NCBI GenBank assembly: GCA_012976225.1 | Contig: JAAVVG010000031.1 | Location: forward strand, 124,001 to 188,000 | Length of the DNA: 64,000 nucleotides | Source: Golubevia sp. BC0850 | Lineage: Eukaryota > Basidiomycota > Exobasidiomycetes > Golubeviales > Golubeviaceae | Reading direction: 5' to 3' | In this document: piece after piece, positions 23,988 through 35,900 of the stretch | Position numbering within the stretch: the stretch's first letter is position 1 | How the letters are laid out: the number at the start of each line of letters is the position of its first letter | The notes under the pieces: model-generated | What the model saw: the letters and a program-made list of their open reading frames with translations, nothing else | Told to the model about the DNA's origin: nothing | Databases searched by the model: none | Translations under genes and position numbers: made by a program

Positions 23988-26370
23988 ATGGCTGCTCCAA
24001 ACGCTACTTCCACCTCCACTGATGACTCAAAGAAGCCAACTGGTAAGCTCACTTGTCTAGATGAAGGATCTCTCGATGTTCTCTAACTTGATTGCATACA
24101 TCTATGCCTTCTCTCTTTCTCATCCCATCTCCCCGCTCTCCCCTCTTTCTAATCATCTTCCTCCTCTCAAACAGAGGATTTAGATGCTGTCACTTCAAGA
24201 ATCAACAATCTAATGGGAAAGTCCACTTCACAGACTTCTCCTCCAGCTTCCGAGTCAAAGCCAAAAGAAACCTCAACCTCAACCTCTGAAGAACCAAAAG
24301 AATCGAAATCAGAGACTCTTTTAGAATCGTCTTATGAAGTCAAAGTCACTCTAGCAGATCAACAAGCCGATCCAAACTCTCCTCTCTACTCTGCTAAATC
24401 TTTCGATCAATTAGGTCTACACCCTGATCTACTCAAAGGTATCTATTCTATGAAATATCAGAAACCTAGTAAGATTCAGGAGAGAGCTTTACCTTTGTTG
24501 TTACAAAATCCGTGAGTTGCAAATGAGTCTGGTTCGAGGTGGGAGGAGGAGAGAGGAAGATCTTGAGAGATAAGGAAGGAAGGAGCAGATCCTTGCTTTT
24601 GGGAGACGACGGTGACCTCGTGCTATCTGCTCTTTGATCAAGATAAATTCTTCGACCAGTAGTCTCACAGCGGAAGGGGGAATTATCAAGTGGGAGGAGC
24701 AAATGCTGCGCTCTGTTTCTTCTCGACCTTCTTGCTGGCTTCTCCGCTCCTTCTGCTCAGAGAGTCAGGCAACAATGAAGATTCAGGGTGTAGTAGATCC
24801 ATCAAGTCCAACCAAGAGAACAGTTGAGCTCAGCTCCGTACAGCTCAAGACTGAGCCTTCTCCCATCTCCATGATCTCTCTCCAACCTTCTCTGCCTGTC
24901 CCTCAACAGTCCTCGTAACATGATCGGTCAATCTCAATCTGGTACAGGGAAGACTGCCGCTTTTGTTTTAACAATGCTTTCAAGAGTCGACTTCTCCAAC
25001 AACAACTGTCAAGCGATTGCCTTGGCACGTTAGTACCTTTACATTCGAGTCGAGAAGGAAGCTCGCATTCAAACCTCCTCCTAATCTCACTTCTTTCCCC
25101 TCATTCCCTCTACCTTTACAGCCTCAAGAGAACTGGCTCGTCAGACCATGGACGTAGTTCACGAGATGGGAAAGTTCACTCCAGTCAAGACTGCCTACGC
25201 TATTCCAGATGGAACTCCAAAAGGTGAAAAGGTCGAAGCTCACATCGTCGTTGGAACTCCCGGAACTGTCACTGAATTGATCAAGAGGAAGCTGCTGGAA
25301 GTTAATAACGTGAAGGTCTTTGTACTTGACGAAGCCGATAACATGCTGGATCAACAAGGATTGGGAGATCAGAGTATCAGAGTCAAGAAGTAAGTCGCTT
25401 TGCTTGCTCCTTTCTGATTTCCGATCTCTTTTGTCGTGCGTTCTAACTCGTCATCTCTCTCTTCTCTGGTCTATTTCAATCAAAGCGCCATGCCAAAGAC
25501 CTGCCAGCTAGTCCTGTTCTCCGCCACCTTCCCAGACAACGTTCGAGAATTTGCAGCAAGGTTAGCTCCAAGTGCCAATGAAATCCGATTAAAACAAGAA
25601 GAATTATCGGTGGAAGCGATCAAACAACTTTACATGGATTGTGAATCTGAAGAACACAAGTACGAGGTTTTAGTTGAACTCTATTCGCTTTTAACTATCG
25701 GTCAATCCATCATCTTTTGTGCTAAACGTGAAACAGCTGAAAGGATAGCTCAAAGAATGACGTCTGAAGGTCACAAAGTAGATTCTTTACATGGGAAATT
25801 GGAGACTGGTGCTAGAGATCGTACTATCGATGCGTTTAGGGAAGGGAAATCAAAGGTTTTAATTGCTACTAATGTTATTGCCAGAGGTATCGATATTATG
25901 CAAGTCACTTTGGTTATCAATTACGATATGCCTTTGACTCAAAAAGGCCAACCTGATGTTGAAACGTACTTGCATAGAATTGGTGAGTTTCTCGTCCTTG
26001 CTCGAGCTCTCTGAGACTTGAGAGCCGATCGAAAAGATAGATCTGTCTCTGTCTTCTGACTTTCAATCTCAATTCGAAACCTTTCTTTTAGGACGTACTG
26101 GTAGATTCGGTCGCAAGGGAGTTTCCATCAATTTCGTTCATGACAAGAAATCATGGTCTGAAATGGATTATATCATCAAAGCGCTCTCTTGTGAGACTAC
26201 GAGAGTCGAAACCAAGGATGCTGAAGAGATGGAAAAGACTATCAAAGAAGGTGAGTTTTCAGGAGTTGACTTTGGCTGGATTGACACAAAGGGAAGAGAG
26301 GGACAAGTTGCTCAATCTTCACACATTTCTTCCTCTATCAACAGCCCTCAAAAGTGCTTCAAAGCCATGA
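23988..26370 (+). CDS. DBP5: Dbp5/DDX19 ATP-dependent RNA helicase (mRNA export)
   Basis: Seven exons: 23988-24042, 24175-24511, 24910-25028, 25122-25389, 25486-25982, 26092-26250 and 26345-26370, giving 486 residues. Motifs appear in order: Q motif region ([29 protein letters not shown]), Walker [26 protein letters not shown] in [13 protein letters not shown] in FSATFPDN, then ARGID and [13 protein letters not shown]. The N-terminal [29 protein letters not shown] style linker is typical of Dbp5. At the nuclear pore cytoplasmic face it strips export factors from mRNA, helped by Gle1 and IP6; it also acts in translation termination. The final exon adds only ALKSASKP. A diverged copy of this exon and the following region lies at 29643. 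Confidence 0.95.
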
Positions 26371-26560
26371 AAGTCTCGTAACTCTTTCTTCAATGTCAAT
26401 AAACTACAAAATCGTGTTCGTCCTTCGACTTGATTTCCCTCCTTTGTCAATCTCTTTTCAAGAGGCTATCCCTTCAACCACTGTTCTTCTTAACTCCAAA
26501 ACTCTTCCGATTGATTTTAATATCAATCTCAATACCCTTCTGTTACTGCTTCCATCAAAG
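26345..26560 (+). repeat. DBP5 3' end, original copy of a direct repeat
   Basis: The last DBP5 exon plus about 190 bases of 3' untranslated sequence recur at 29643-29840 in the same orientation. Shared blocks include CTCAAAAGTGCTTCAAAGCC and CAATGTCAAT, plus a later stretch around TCAATCTCAA. By eye, identity is near three quarters with a few short gaps. Confidence 0.75.
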
Positions 26561-26593
26561 CTCAGTCTGGCCATCAAAGCTCGGTCTCGTCGT

Positions 26594-29447
26594 TCAAATC
26601 TTCGTCTCTGATCTGTTTGATCGGTTCGTAATTGAGCATTTGCCAAACCCCCAACAACCCGTGAGAATGAGCGATGAACTCTCGAAGATCTGCAAAGGGG
26701 TGGAGTCATGAAATGAGAGAAAAATCACACCTATGATGGGAGAGGACAAGGTCGGATCAAAGCTCACAAATTTGAACGGCGAGACGAGTCCAGATGGGAG
26801 GTCGAAGTAGATTGCAGATGAGATCTCGATCCCGTGTCTGATGGCCTGGAGAACGATAGTCACATCTGTGAAGAAGATTTGAAGTATGAGATTCCCAGAG
26901 GAGTAGATTCGATCTTCCTGGTCACTCACTGAATGCACCAGCGAAAGTTTGTCTCCGACGATTGAAATCTAACTGCAACAGCTCACCCAAGGCACGGCCA
27001 GCTCTGGGTTGCAACGGAAAGCGCTTCAAGTTAGATTTCCGATTCCGAACAAGAAAAGATTAGTGGCGAGTGGGATGTTCAAAGACTCACAGAGGAAAGA
27101 CGATGCGAAGAAGACTCAAGCCACTGAGCGGACGATTTAGACCTCCAACCCCGCCCTGTTGCACTATGAAGCAGTTCGGCTTGGTGTAGACAAGGAAAAG
27201 AACTACGCAGACAAACGCCTTCAGATGGGTAGGAAGGAAAATGGAACAGTACTAGATCCTTCTTTAAAACGAGAACTTGACTCACTCCAAATCGAAGACC
27301 CATCGTTACGTCCTCATCTTCTCGAGCGCTCTGTCTTTCCGAGTGATCGGCTGTAGTTTGTCTGAGAGTGAAAAGCAGCCAGCTCCCTCTCCTAAGTTGA
27401 ATCGCCATTCGACTGACGAACCAGAGCTGTTGCAAAGCTAGAATCAACCAGGGGATGGCCACGAACCAGTGATCATCCAACAGCAGGTCGCAATTCTCGA
27501 CGTCTACCGAGGAATCTTGAGGCAAAACAGAGATGCTGAAGAACTCGGCCGCCAGAACAGAGAAAGAGGCCAGAAGATTGGACTGCATGGAAATTCCAAC
27601 GCTGGTGGCGCGAGTGTGAAAGTAAAGCATTGCGACTGTTGGGAGCGTTTTGGAAGAGAGATGAAGATTTTGAGAGAGTGATACAAGACAATAGATCCAG
27701 CAGAATGCATCCGTTCCGGCATCTGCACTTACAGAGGACGATGAGAACTTGAAGGAATAGGGACATGAAGCCACTCAGCAACCAAAAGACATAGCCAAGA
27801 CCGGTAGGATCAGCGCGAGATAGACGTGAGTTCCCTCCGCTAATCATTCGAACGTGTAATGAATCCATGCTCCAGAGTTGAACCTTCCTTCCTGAAAATG
27901 CATCGAGCATAGCGTGAGATGGATCTGTAAAAATTGACAACAGTTAGCAATTTTCCAAGGGGTCACACCACTTCACCTCTCTGCATACTTACCTGTGACT
28001 TCAACGTTTGATCTCCAACCAAAACCTGTGCTTGAGTCTAGGAAGACAGAGAGTCGAGGTGAGAAAGGAGCTCAACTTATTCTGGGGCATTTGGAACGTA
28101 GCTGGCTGTACTGGAACTCACTCCTGCTGATTGGAACAAGATCACGGGGCAAAGACCCGCTCCGCAGACTTAGATATGGAACATAGAAAGATCTGGCGAG
28201 TTAACTTTGTCCAAATCTGAAACGGATCGGTTCTTCGATGGTGTCGTTGATAGGAGGGGTGAATTCGAGAAGAGTTTGAATTGGCCCTGGGTATTCCTGA
28301 TAAGAGCAGGCTTCCGGCTGTGCTTTCTTCAGATTCGTCTTACGTGAGATTCGAGAACCAGAAGGCTGAAATCAGCTTCAGCTGTTACGCTACTCCTCGA
28401 TAACTGAATGAACTCACAAATACCTCAACGGTGGCATCTTGAATGCTTGAGAAGTGATATCTTCTCATCGAGGCTGTCTCATACTCGATTGTTACTTCGA
28501 GCTTAGTGTTTAAATAAAGCTCAGATGACTAAGATACGGAGAAATTAAGAGTTGTCGGTCTCGAGTCGTGAGTCTGGGAAATCTAGGAGAAACTTGACTC
28601 ACCAACTTAGGCAGCCTCTTCACGTACAATAAAGGCACCGTATGAGCTGATAGAGCCCTAGTGCTCTCAAATTCTGACCTCAAATCATCTGTCAGCTGCG
28701 GGGCTAGATCAACCGACGCCAATGGACTGACTGTTGGGTGATTGGAATGGGAGGAGAACGATTAGGATGTTATCAACTAGCAATAAAATTAAAGTACACT
28801 CACAATCTAACGGGCACCCGATTTCCTTTGTAACAGACCAAGTCAGATTCTGATTGAACCCTAATCCTTTATTCTCAGGTCGGCTGACGGTAGTCGAACT
28901 CATGTGAGGGACAAGGATGATCGTCGCTAGTAAGGTAGGCTCATCCATAGAAAAGCTGGGCCAAGAAGAAGAAAAAGAGGTTTAGCAGCGAATTTCACTA
29001 TCCAGACGCTGAACGAAAGATACGCGAAAAAAATTCGCGTCTTTGGACTCACAGAGGATGCAAATCCAATTCCACCGCCATGCTGATGTCTTGAGAATTT
29101 CCTTTCACATAACTCAGATTTCTTCCTAGAGCTCCCCTCCAGAACACCTGATCTTGATTAAAAAAAGCTGAAGATGAGGACCAGATGGAAGCCAGAACGT
29201 CGAACTTTGTATCTTCTTCGAACAAAGGTTGGACGATTTGATTTTTCGGATAAAGATCAAGATCATCAGGGTCGATTTTAGGGTCAAGTAGTTGACCTTT
29301 CATCTCATTGATACGACCAACCTTTAGCACAAAGTAGAAAATGGAAGCGGAAGCCAGGAGAGTCAAGACCCCAAAAAGACAGCTTAACTTTCTCAAGAAG
29401 TGCTGCGACCTGGGTCTTGGAGCCGACCTCGAGCTGTTGCTTGACAT
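26594..29447 (-). CDS. Fungal multi-pass membrane protein of unknown function, one in-frame stop
   Basis: Twelve exons fit in phase: 29053-29447, 28804-28955, 28603-28730, 28418-28528, 28122-28365, 27993-28037, 27733-27924, 27286-27635, 27091-27155, 26930-27003, 26768-26865 and 26594-26689, 649 codons in all. An N-terminal transmembrane helix (FGVLTLLASASIFYFVL) precedes a beta-rich probably lumenal part (VQPLFEEDTKFDVLASIW, HTVPLLYVKRLP). A second half follows with about four to five helices (GYVFWLLSGFMSLFLQVLIV, DHWFVAIPWLILALQQLWFV). Exon 5 contains a TAA at 28201-28203 between IRFRFGQS and LARSFYVPYL; coding on both sides is convincing and no splice removes the stop. So the gene may be freshly broken, read through, or mis-sequenced. 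The family resembles uncharacterised fungal membrane proteins. Confidence 0.6.
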
Positions 29448-29642
29448 CGTTCGAAAAAACACCTTGAAGGGAGGGAGAAGTAGAGGTCGAGGAAGAACAA
29501 GAAGAAAGGCCAGAAAATTGATAAATCCCTCTCCATGAGGTCGACCTGGTGGTTCGACTCTGGTACCGCCGGCGATGACGATGCTGACGGCTCAGAATGC
29601 TTGTTCCTTGCAATCCCTGGATACATATATACTTGGATTCAC

Positions 29643-29840
29643 GGCTCTCAAAAGTGCTTCAAAGCCATAAGAGAATGAACAGTTCTGCCTCAATGTCAAC
29701 AAATTACGAAAAGGGGAATCTCGTCGAGTTTCCTTTCCCACCCTTTTGTCAACCTCTCTTGAAGAGCCTATCCTTTCCACCATTGTTTCTCTTAGCTACA
29801 AAAATCATCCAATTTTAATGTCAATCTCAACATTCTTCTG
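29643..29840 (+). repeat. Diverged duplicate of the DBP5 3' end
   Basis: It starts with the DBP5 terminal-exon sequence (CTCAAAAGTGCTTCAAAGCC) and follows the DBP5 3' untranslated region to about 29840, in the same orientation. The helicase body is absent, so this is a fragment. It sits just upstream of the membrane-protein gene whose other end abuts the original DBP5 3' end. Confidence 0.75.
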
Positions 29841-29849
29841 TTTCTGTTT

Positions 29850-30782
29850 GGTTTGAGGTGTCTGCACGAGGAAAGCTTGATTCTATCACATGCTTTCGTT
29901 CCAGTGAGAGACTTCAAAACCATAGATTGAATCGTTGGAGCACAATTATTGATGAGGGAATAGGCCGTGCTCCAGACTTGAACAGAAACTTGATGAAAGA
30001 CAGGTGGATGTAAACTGAATCTTAGTTCTTCAATTTGGAAGATGGAATTGCCGAATAACCTGACGATCAAGTAGAGTTGTCATCCAGATTCAAGCATATG
30101 AGATTTGGGAAGATAAGTGTTGCTTGTTTGTCGAGATCGGCAAAGTACTCATACCGATCGATTCTCGATAAATTGATAATCTGTACAGACTTGCTAATAG
30201 ATCCAAGAAGGTCAATGATTGAACATTGTTGCCGAGAAGCTTAGGCAATCACCAGCTTTTTAATCCTTGGGAAACCACTTCTACTCAACAGAGTGATCAT
30301 GTCGGGAGATCCATTGATGACTAGCTCTTCTAACTCTGAAAATTGAATTACCAGTTGACGAAATTAGCCAAAATTTCCCGGCATAGCTGAAATCGACAAC
30401 TTTCTTAGAGTCGTACTACACTATGACAGAAGAGAAGAGAAAAGCTTGGTGGCGATTAACCTTTCTCCGCTCTTGCGACCTGCTTTTCTTACTGTGACCT
30501 CTAGAGTTTTAAGACTTGAAAGCATAACTATTTGAAAAAACATCCTGTAAGCTGTGATGTTTGGAAAAAATCATTAATAACCAAAGACTCTAACCTGTGG
30601 ACTTGTTTCGCAACTTCAGGGTCAGCTAAGGGACAAGGTTCGAAGGTATTTGCCAAATTTAGCGTGGGATGTTTTAGAGATGAATTTGAGGTTAAGATTT
30701 GAACTAGAGCAATATCGGAAATTGTGTTTAAGAGGGTGAGTAAGCCTTGAGAGAAGTTCAAATGTTTCCAGAGAGGTTCCAA
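29850..30782 (-). pseudogene. Decayed leucine-rich repeat gene fragment
   Basis: Minus-strand fragments such as NSIFQIEELRFSLHPPVFHQ (around 30000) and QVHRLESLVINDFFQTSQLT (around 30570) have the Leu spacing of fungal F-box/LRR proteins. Between them all frames carry frequent stops, and no splice model links them. It may be a second copy of the neighbouring leucine-rich pseudogene, but too little remains to be sure. Confidence 0.35.
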
Positions 30783-30862
30783 TCCAATCCACTAGATCCC
30801 TCGAATCCTAGTCTAATGATATATCGTAAAGATGAAGACTAAAGCGTGTTAGAGAAGATGGT

Positions 30863-32405
30863 TCAGAACCTTTTGGGAAGTCTAGCTTTTTTCAATATGC
30901 TTCTTCGCCCTGCTCTCGAATCCTCTTTACTAAGTAGCTCACTACTGCCTTTTGCTCTTCGTGTTTCATCTCACCCACAAACCTGTTTCATCTCACCCAC
31001 AGACCTGAGTTGCTTCTCATCTGCTATCATTCTAGAGATCATTTCTTCTTCGCCGATTTGACTTGCAACTCGATCATCCTCCTCCATCTTCATTCGAATC
31101 GCTTCCACCAAAAACTCCTGGTACCATTCTATCCTAAGATCACCCAGCTCTCTTTCTTGAGCCCATTGCAGGATTAATTTTTCGTCTCTCCCAGGACACA
31201 TGTCGAAAGTAAGTTCCAGGTGCTAGAGCTGCGAACATCTGGCGATAAGGTCCAAGGCGTGAGCTGAGTTGAAATCCGAAGTGGCGGTCAATCGAATCTC
31301 CTTGAGGGTTGAGCTCGACTTTCCAATCTCTTCTAGAAGGGCTGCAAATCTTGGATCTTCAGGAGAGTCGTCGAAAAATGATGTTGAAGACAGCTCCACC
31401 TTTGTCAAGCCAGATTGAGTTTCCCTGGTGACTTTCTGGATGAACCCCTTGGCATTTGCAGCACTGTACATTCCCCATCTTGCCAATTCCTTCCATCCAT
31501 CAACCCCCAGCTTCTGCCCTTCTACAGTCAATCATATTGAGATTGGAACCTGCAGATGAACCTCTTCAAGCTTTTTCATCAGACGACTCTAAAGCGGCAC
31601 TCCCTCTAGAAGCAACTTAGCAGAAAACTCAAGATACTGCTCCCAGGGATGAGCCCTCGACTTCCTAGCATTGACCCTGAAGAGAGGTTTGTAAAGTTTC
31701 CCTCTAGTGACAACCGAGATTACTGTGAGTAGCGAAATGAAGGAGTAGGAGGTAGCTTCCATGATTTGTGAGGATCCGAGACCACCTTCTGATTGATTAT
31801 TGAGAGCTGTAGACATGGCTTCTAGATAGGAAGTGAGCTCGAGACATATCTCATTTGTTGAGTGGTAAGTAAGAGGAGCGAGTCGGTGAAGGATTTGAAG
31901 AATTTGATGTTCAGTGAGGGGATTCTTGAGACTTGTTAGATCCAGTACCTGATTGATTAAGCTATCCAAATGAATCTTTCTTCTCCAGCTACTGCAGACG
32001 CCAGTACAGATAGCGCGAGGGTAGAGAAGAGGTAGCCGCTGGTTTCTGATGGAAGTACTGAAACTGGATCCCACATCCTTTAAGAATTGAATCTCTTTGA
32101 TAAGGTTGAATTGAGGGTTTTGTTGAAAGATTGTCAATCAAAGTGGATGCTGGTAGAGGTAGAAGAGAATCAAAGAGAATTTGATTGAGTGAGGAAGAAG
32201 TGAGGTGAGGAAGAACTCCCAACAAGTGGATCTTGTGAATTTCCTCGTGCTCTCTCAGGATAGTAAACACTTTTGCGAATCCGTTCTGTTTGGAATGATT
32301 GAATTGTGGTGGTTTTGGTTGGCTCGGGTGCGGAGAGATCAATAGAGCCAACCTTTGTGTCGCTGGCCCTCTCTTCCTGCATCGCTGCATCTTCTCTTCT
32401 GCCAT
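30863..32405 (-). pseudogene. Leucine-rich, F-box-like protein pseudogene
   Basis: From 32137 down to 30863 one minus-strand frame reads as protein but is cut by four internal stops, at 31589, near 31540, at 31223 and at 30971. Coding character continues across each: for instance SQL, stop, HLELTFDM at 31223 keeps the leucine-rich pattern. Content includes an F-box-like segment (ICTGVCSSWRRKIHLDS), helical repeats (LTEHQILQILHRLAPLTYHS) and LRR-like pieces (SGLTKVELSSTSFFDDS, STLKEIRLTATSDF). The last stretch ends KKARLPKRF. A plausible start (MAEEKMQRCRKRGPATQRL at 32405) is in another frame. F-box/LRR proteins usually choose targets for SCF ubiquitin ligases; this copy looks dead. Confidence 0.6.
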
Positions 32406-32832
32406 CTATTATCATTAGGTCAACAATCCAAAACTAATTGATTCTTATTAGAAGCATCATCGGATCAAATCAAGGTATCAAGAATCTTCAAAATACCAAG
32501 GAAGGTTCAAGTTGTTGCCCATTGTGAAGGCTTCAAGTTACAAATCCTTCAGCAGTTCAAGATACCCAACTAATTCAATTTCAGATTCAGATACAGATAC
32601 CCTGACTAGAGAGTCAAATACAGATACAGACCTAATCCAGGAAATTGGTGGGAGAGAAGAAGAAAGAGGTGTTCAAGATTCATTTGAACGTCTATCAGCA
32701 GCTGCAGCTACTCCAGCCTACTCCACAGACACATCTTCACTCAATTCATCCACAGAAACTCCAAATTCATCTCCTCCGTTCGGTTCTGCAAACCTTTTAT
32801 ATCCTGAAAGTCCAAAGCTACGACTGAGAAGA

Positions 32833-32866
32833 GTACCTGTACCTGCACCTGCACCTGCACCTGCCA
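32833..32866 (+). repeat. Short hexamer repeat within coding frame
   Basis: About five tandem copies of an ACCTGC-type hexamer encode a Pro-Ala run in the open frame leading into the mannosidase. Such runs are prone to slippage and length change. Confidence 0.6.
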
Positions 32867-32964
32867 GCTCAAGTCTTTATCCTAATCAAGCAGCTTCCCC
32901 CTCAACTTCTACTTCCACCTCGATCGAATCCTCTAATCATCATCCGTTCAGAGCAAATTCGAGC

Positions 32965-35900
32965 ATGAGCTCTTCAGCAACGAATTCAAGGAGAGGTTAT
33001 CTACCGATAGGTACCAATTCCTCTAACTCCTTCAACTCCTCCTTGGGTTACTCTCTGTTCGCTTGGGCAGCTAGAAAAAGAGTTTTAGTGGTGATTTCAA
33101 TAGTCGGTTTCATCTTTGGAAGTCAGATCTTTCTGTTGGGACCGAGCCTGGTGGGAGAAGATAGGTTGAAGCAATGGGGTTTGGAAGGTGAGTTCTTGGA
33201 GGTGAGGTGACTTGACTGGGGGAGAAATGGCTTGAATTTGGGTGGACGTTACGCTTCAAAGGTGTTGAAAGTTTCACTAAGGAATTGAAGATACAAGACT
33301 AGTCAGACGTCTTCAGTAATCGCAGCGAGAGAGCTTGGCCTCAGAACTGAACCCATCCCTTCAATCTTCTCTCCTGTAGAATGGCATCGACCTCTACCTT
33401 GGCAGAAACCTCCTCAAGAAGGTTCAGATCCATTAGATCATCCAGGTTTACTTTATGTTCCTCCAGATCACCACGTTCCTCCTTCTCAAAACCAACCTGA
33501 GATTCAAAACGTCGCTTCAACTCTCCACCCAGATTCTCCCTATCCTTTCCCAGATGACATTCCAGCTTCAAGTGATTCATCTCTCTTCTTATCATCCTCA
33601 TCTTTTCCAGCTCAATTAGATCCATCAGATAGATCATCAACTTATTCCAACTTTTCAAAAATCTATCCTTTCGAAGATCCTCATCGAGGAGAAATTCTCG
33701 AGAAAAAGTTACGAGTCTTACAGAATGATGTGAAATCTATTGGACCATCTAGACCTCCAACTGCACCTTTAATCACTTTAGAAATGTGGAATCCTCCTAG
33801 ATGGAGTAAAAATTTAAACGGAAGTAGAACTAGTCATCTAGATACTGTTCATGCTGCAAAACAAGACGTTGAATCAGATTGGAGAACTGGAAAATTCAAT
33901 GGTTGGAAACCTCCTTTGGAGTTCCTTGCAAACACAAATCCTGTGACACCTTTACCTAAAGTTCAATTCGATTTCAAGAATTCAAAGAGGTTTTCTGGAA
34001 AAGATGGAGATGAGAAAATGGAAGAATTGATTAAGGAAAGAAGAAGATTGGTGAAGAATGCCTTTTTACATGCTTGGGAAGGTTATAAAAGATTGGCTTG
34101 GGGTCATGATGAATTGAAACCTGTGAGCGAAGTACCTCAAGATAACTTTAACGTGAGTAGTTGAGAGGGTAGTGTCGAATAGAATCTTTGATTGAACGAT
34201 TCCTTCCACTTCTGATCTTCTCAACAGGGATGGGGAGCTACAATAGTTGACGCTCTCGATACTCTTCTAGTCATGGATCTACCTCACGAATACGATTTAG
34301 CTCGTCAGCACGTTAAAGACATCGACTTTCACATGGTCGGAGGAGATAGATCAGCTTACGGACATGCAGATGGTCAGATCCCAGTCTTTGAAACTTCGAT
34401 TAGATATCTAGGTGGATTTTTATCAGCTTACGATTTAAGTGGAGATGTCTTGATGAGAGATAGAGCTGAGGAATTAGCTCAACTCATCATGCCTTCCTTC
34501 GACACTTTGACGGGTGTTCCCATTGGTAGACTTAGAATGGGGGTATCTCATGGAAGACCAATCCCTTCTCAAGCTGTGGTTCTAGCAGAAGCTGGATCTA
34601 TGCTTCTAGAGTTCACAAGACTCTGGCAAGTTACTGGAAATAGAACTTATTTCGATAAGGTTCAAAGAACAACTGACTGGTTTGATAAGAACATGACTTT
34701 GAGTTCAAGTAGATTAGGAACTTTGTTTCCAACTATGATTCAAGCTGAAAGAAATAACATGTATGGTTGGTATACTTTTGGTGGAATGGCTGATTCTTAT
34801 TATGAATATTTAATCAAAGAACATCAATTGTTAGGTGGTAGATTACCCCAATATAGTAGAATGTATTCTAGTGCTATCGATTCTGCGGTTAATTGGTTAA
34901 TGAGAAATATTAGAACCATTCCAGGCGTGGATTCTCTATTGGTCATTGGTCAATCAAATGGTAGAATGCATACTCTTAAATTAGAACATCTGTCTTGCTT
35001 TTCTGGTGGAATGTTAGCTCTTGGTTCCAAACTTTTACCAAACAGATTAGAGGATTTAGTTCATGCTAGAAGATTCACTGAAACTTGTTGGTGGGCTTAT
35101 AATTCTACTGCCACTGGGATTGGACCTGAAGACATGGTATTTTATAAACCTACTGATAGTGATCGATTCAAAGTTTCAACTTTGGATGATGGGACCGAGA
35201 GGAGAGGTAGTCTCAAAGGCAAACCAATTCAAGGTGTTAGATCCATGAATGGCGATTATAAGAATAGACCCGAGACTATTGAAAGTGTCTTGTACATGTA
35301 TAGAATTACTGGAGATCCAGTTTGGCAGGTGAGTCTCGAGAGAAAATCGTCTCACTCATTTCTCTCCCCTCTCTTTTCTTCGACGTACACTGACGCTTAT
35401 CTCTCTCTATTTTCTCATTTGTATCGCTAATAGGAGAGAGGATGGCAGATGTTTTCCTCCTGGGTCACTCACTGCATGACCAACGTCGGCTTCTCTTCGA
35501 TTCAAGACGTCAATCGCGTTCCAGCTCATCAGACTGATAGCCAGGAGAGTTTCACTTTCGCTGAGACCTTCAAGTACTACTACCTTCTCTTCTCTCCTCC
35601 GGAGCTCATCTCGCTAGACGTGAGTTGAACAGATTAGCTTTCCAAAAACTCGTTCCGCTGATTCGAGTCTCTTCCCGCTTCCTTCTTGCAGGACTACGTC
35701 TTCACAACCGAAGCTCACCCTCTACTACTCCCCAAGAAAGGTCAATGGCCTACTCCAGGTAGAGGTCCTCGAAGTTTCTGGAACATTGGAACAGGGTCTG
35801 GAGTGGACCCGCACGTAGCTATCGCTGCCTCTGGATTCTACACTGGAGGAGAAGGCGCTGAACCTGGAACTGGTACCAATGGTCAGAAGCAAGCTTTGTA

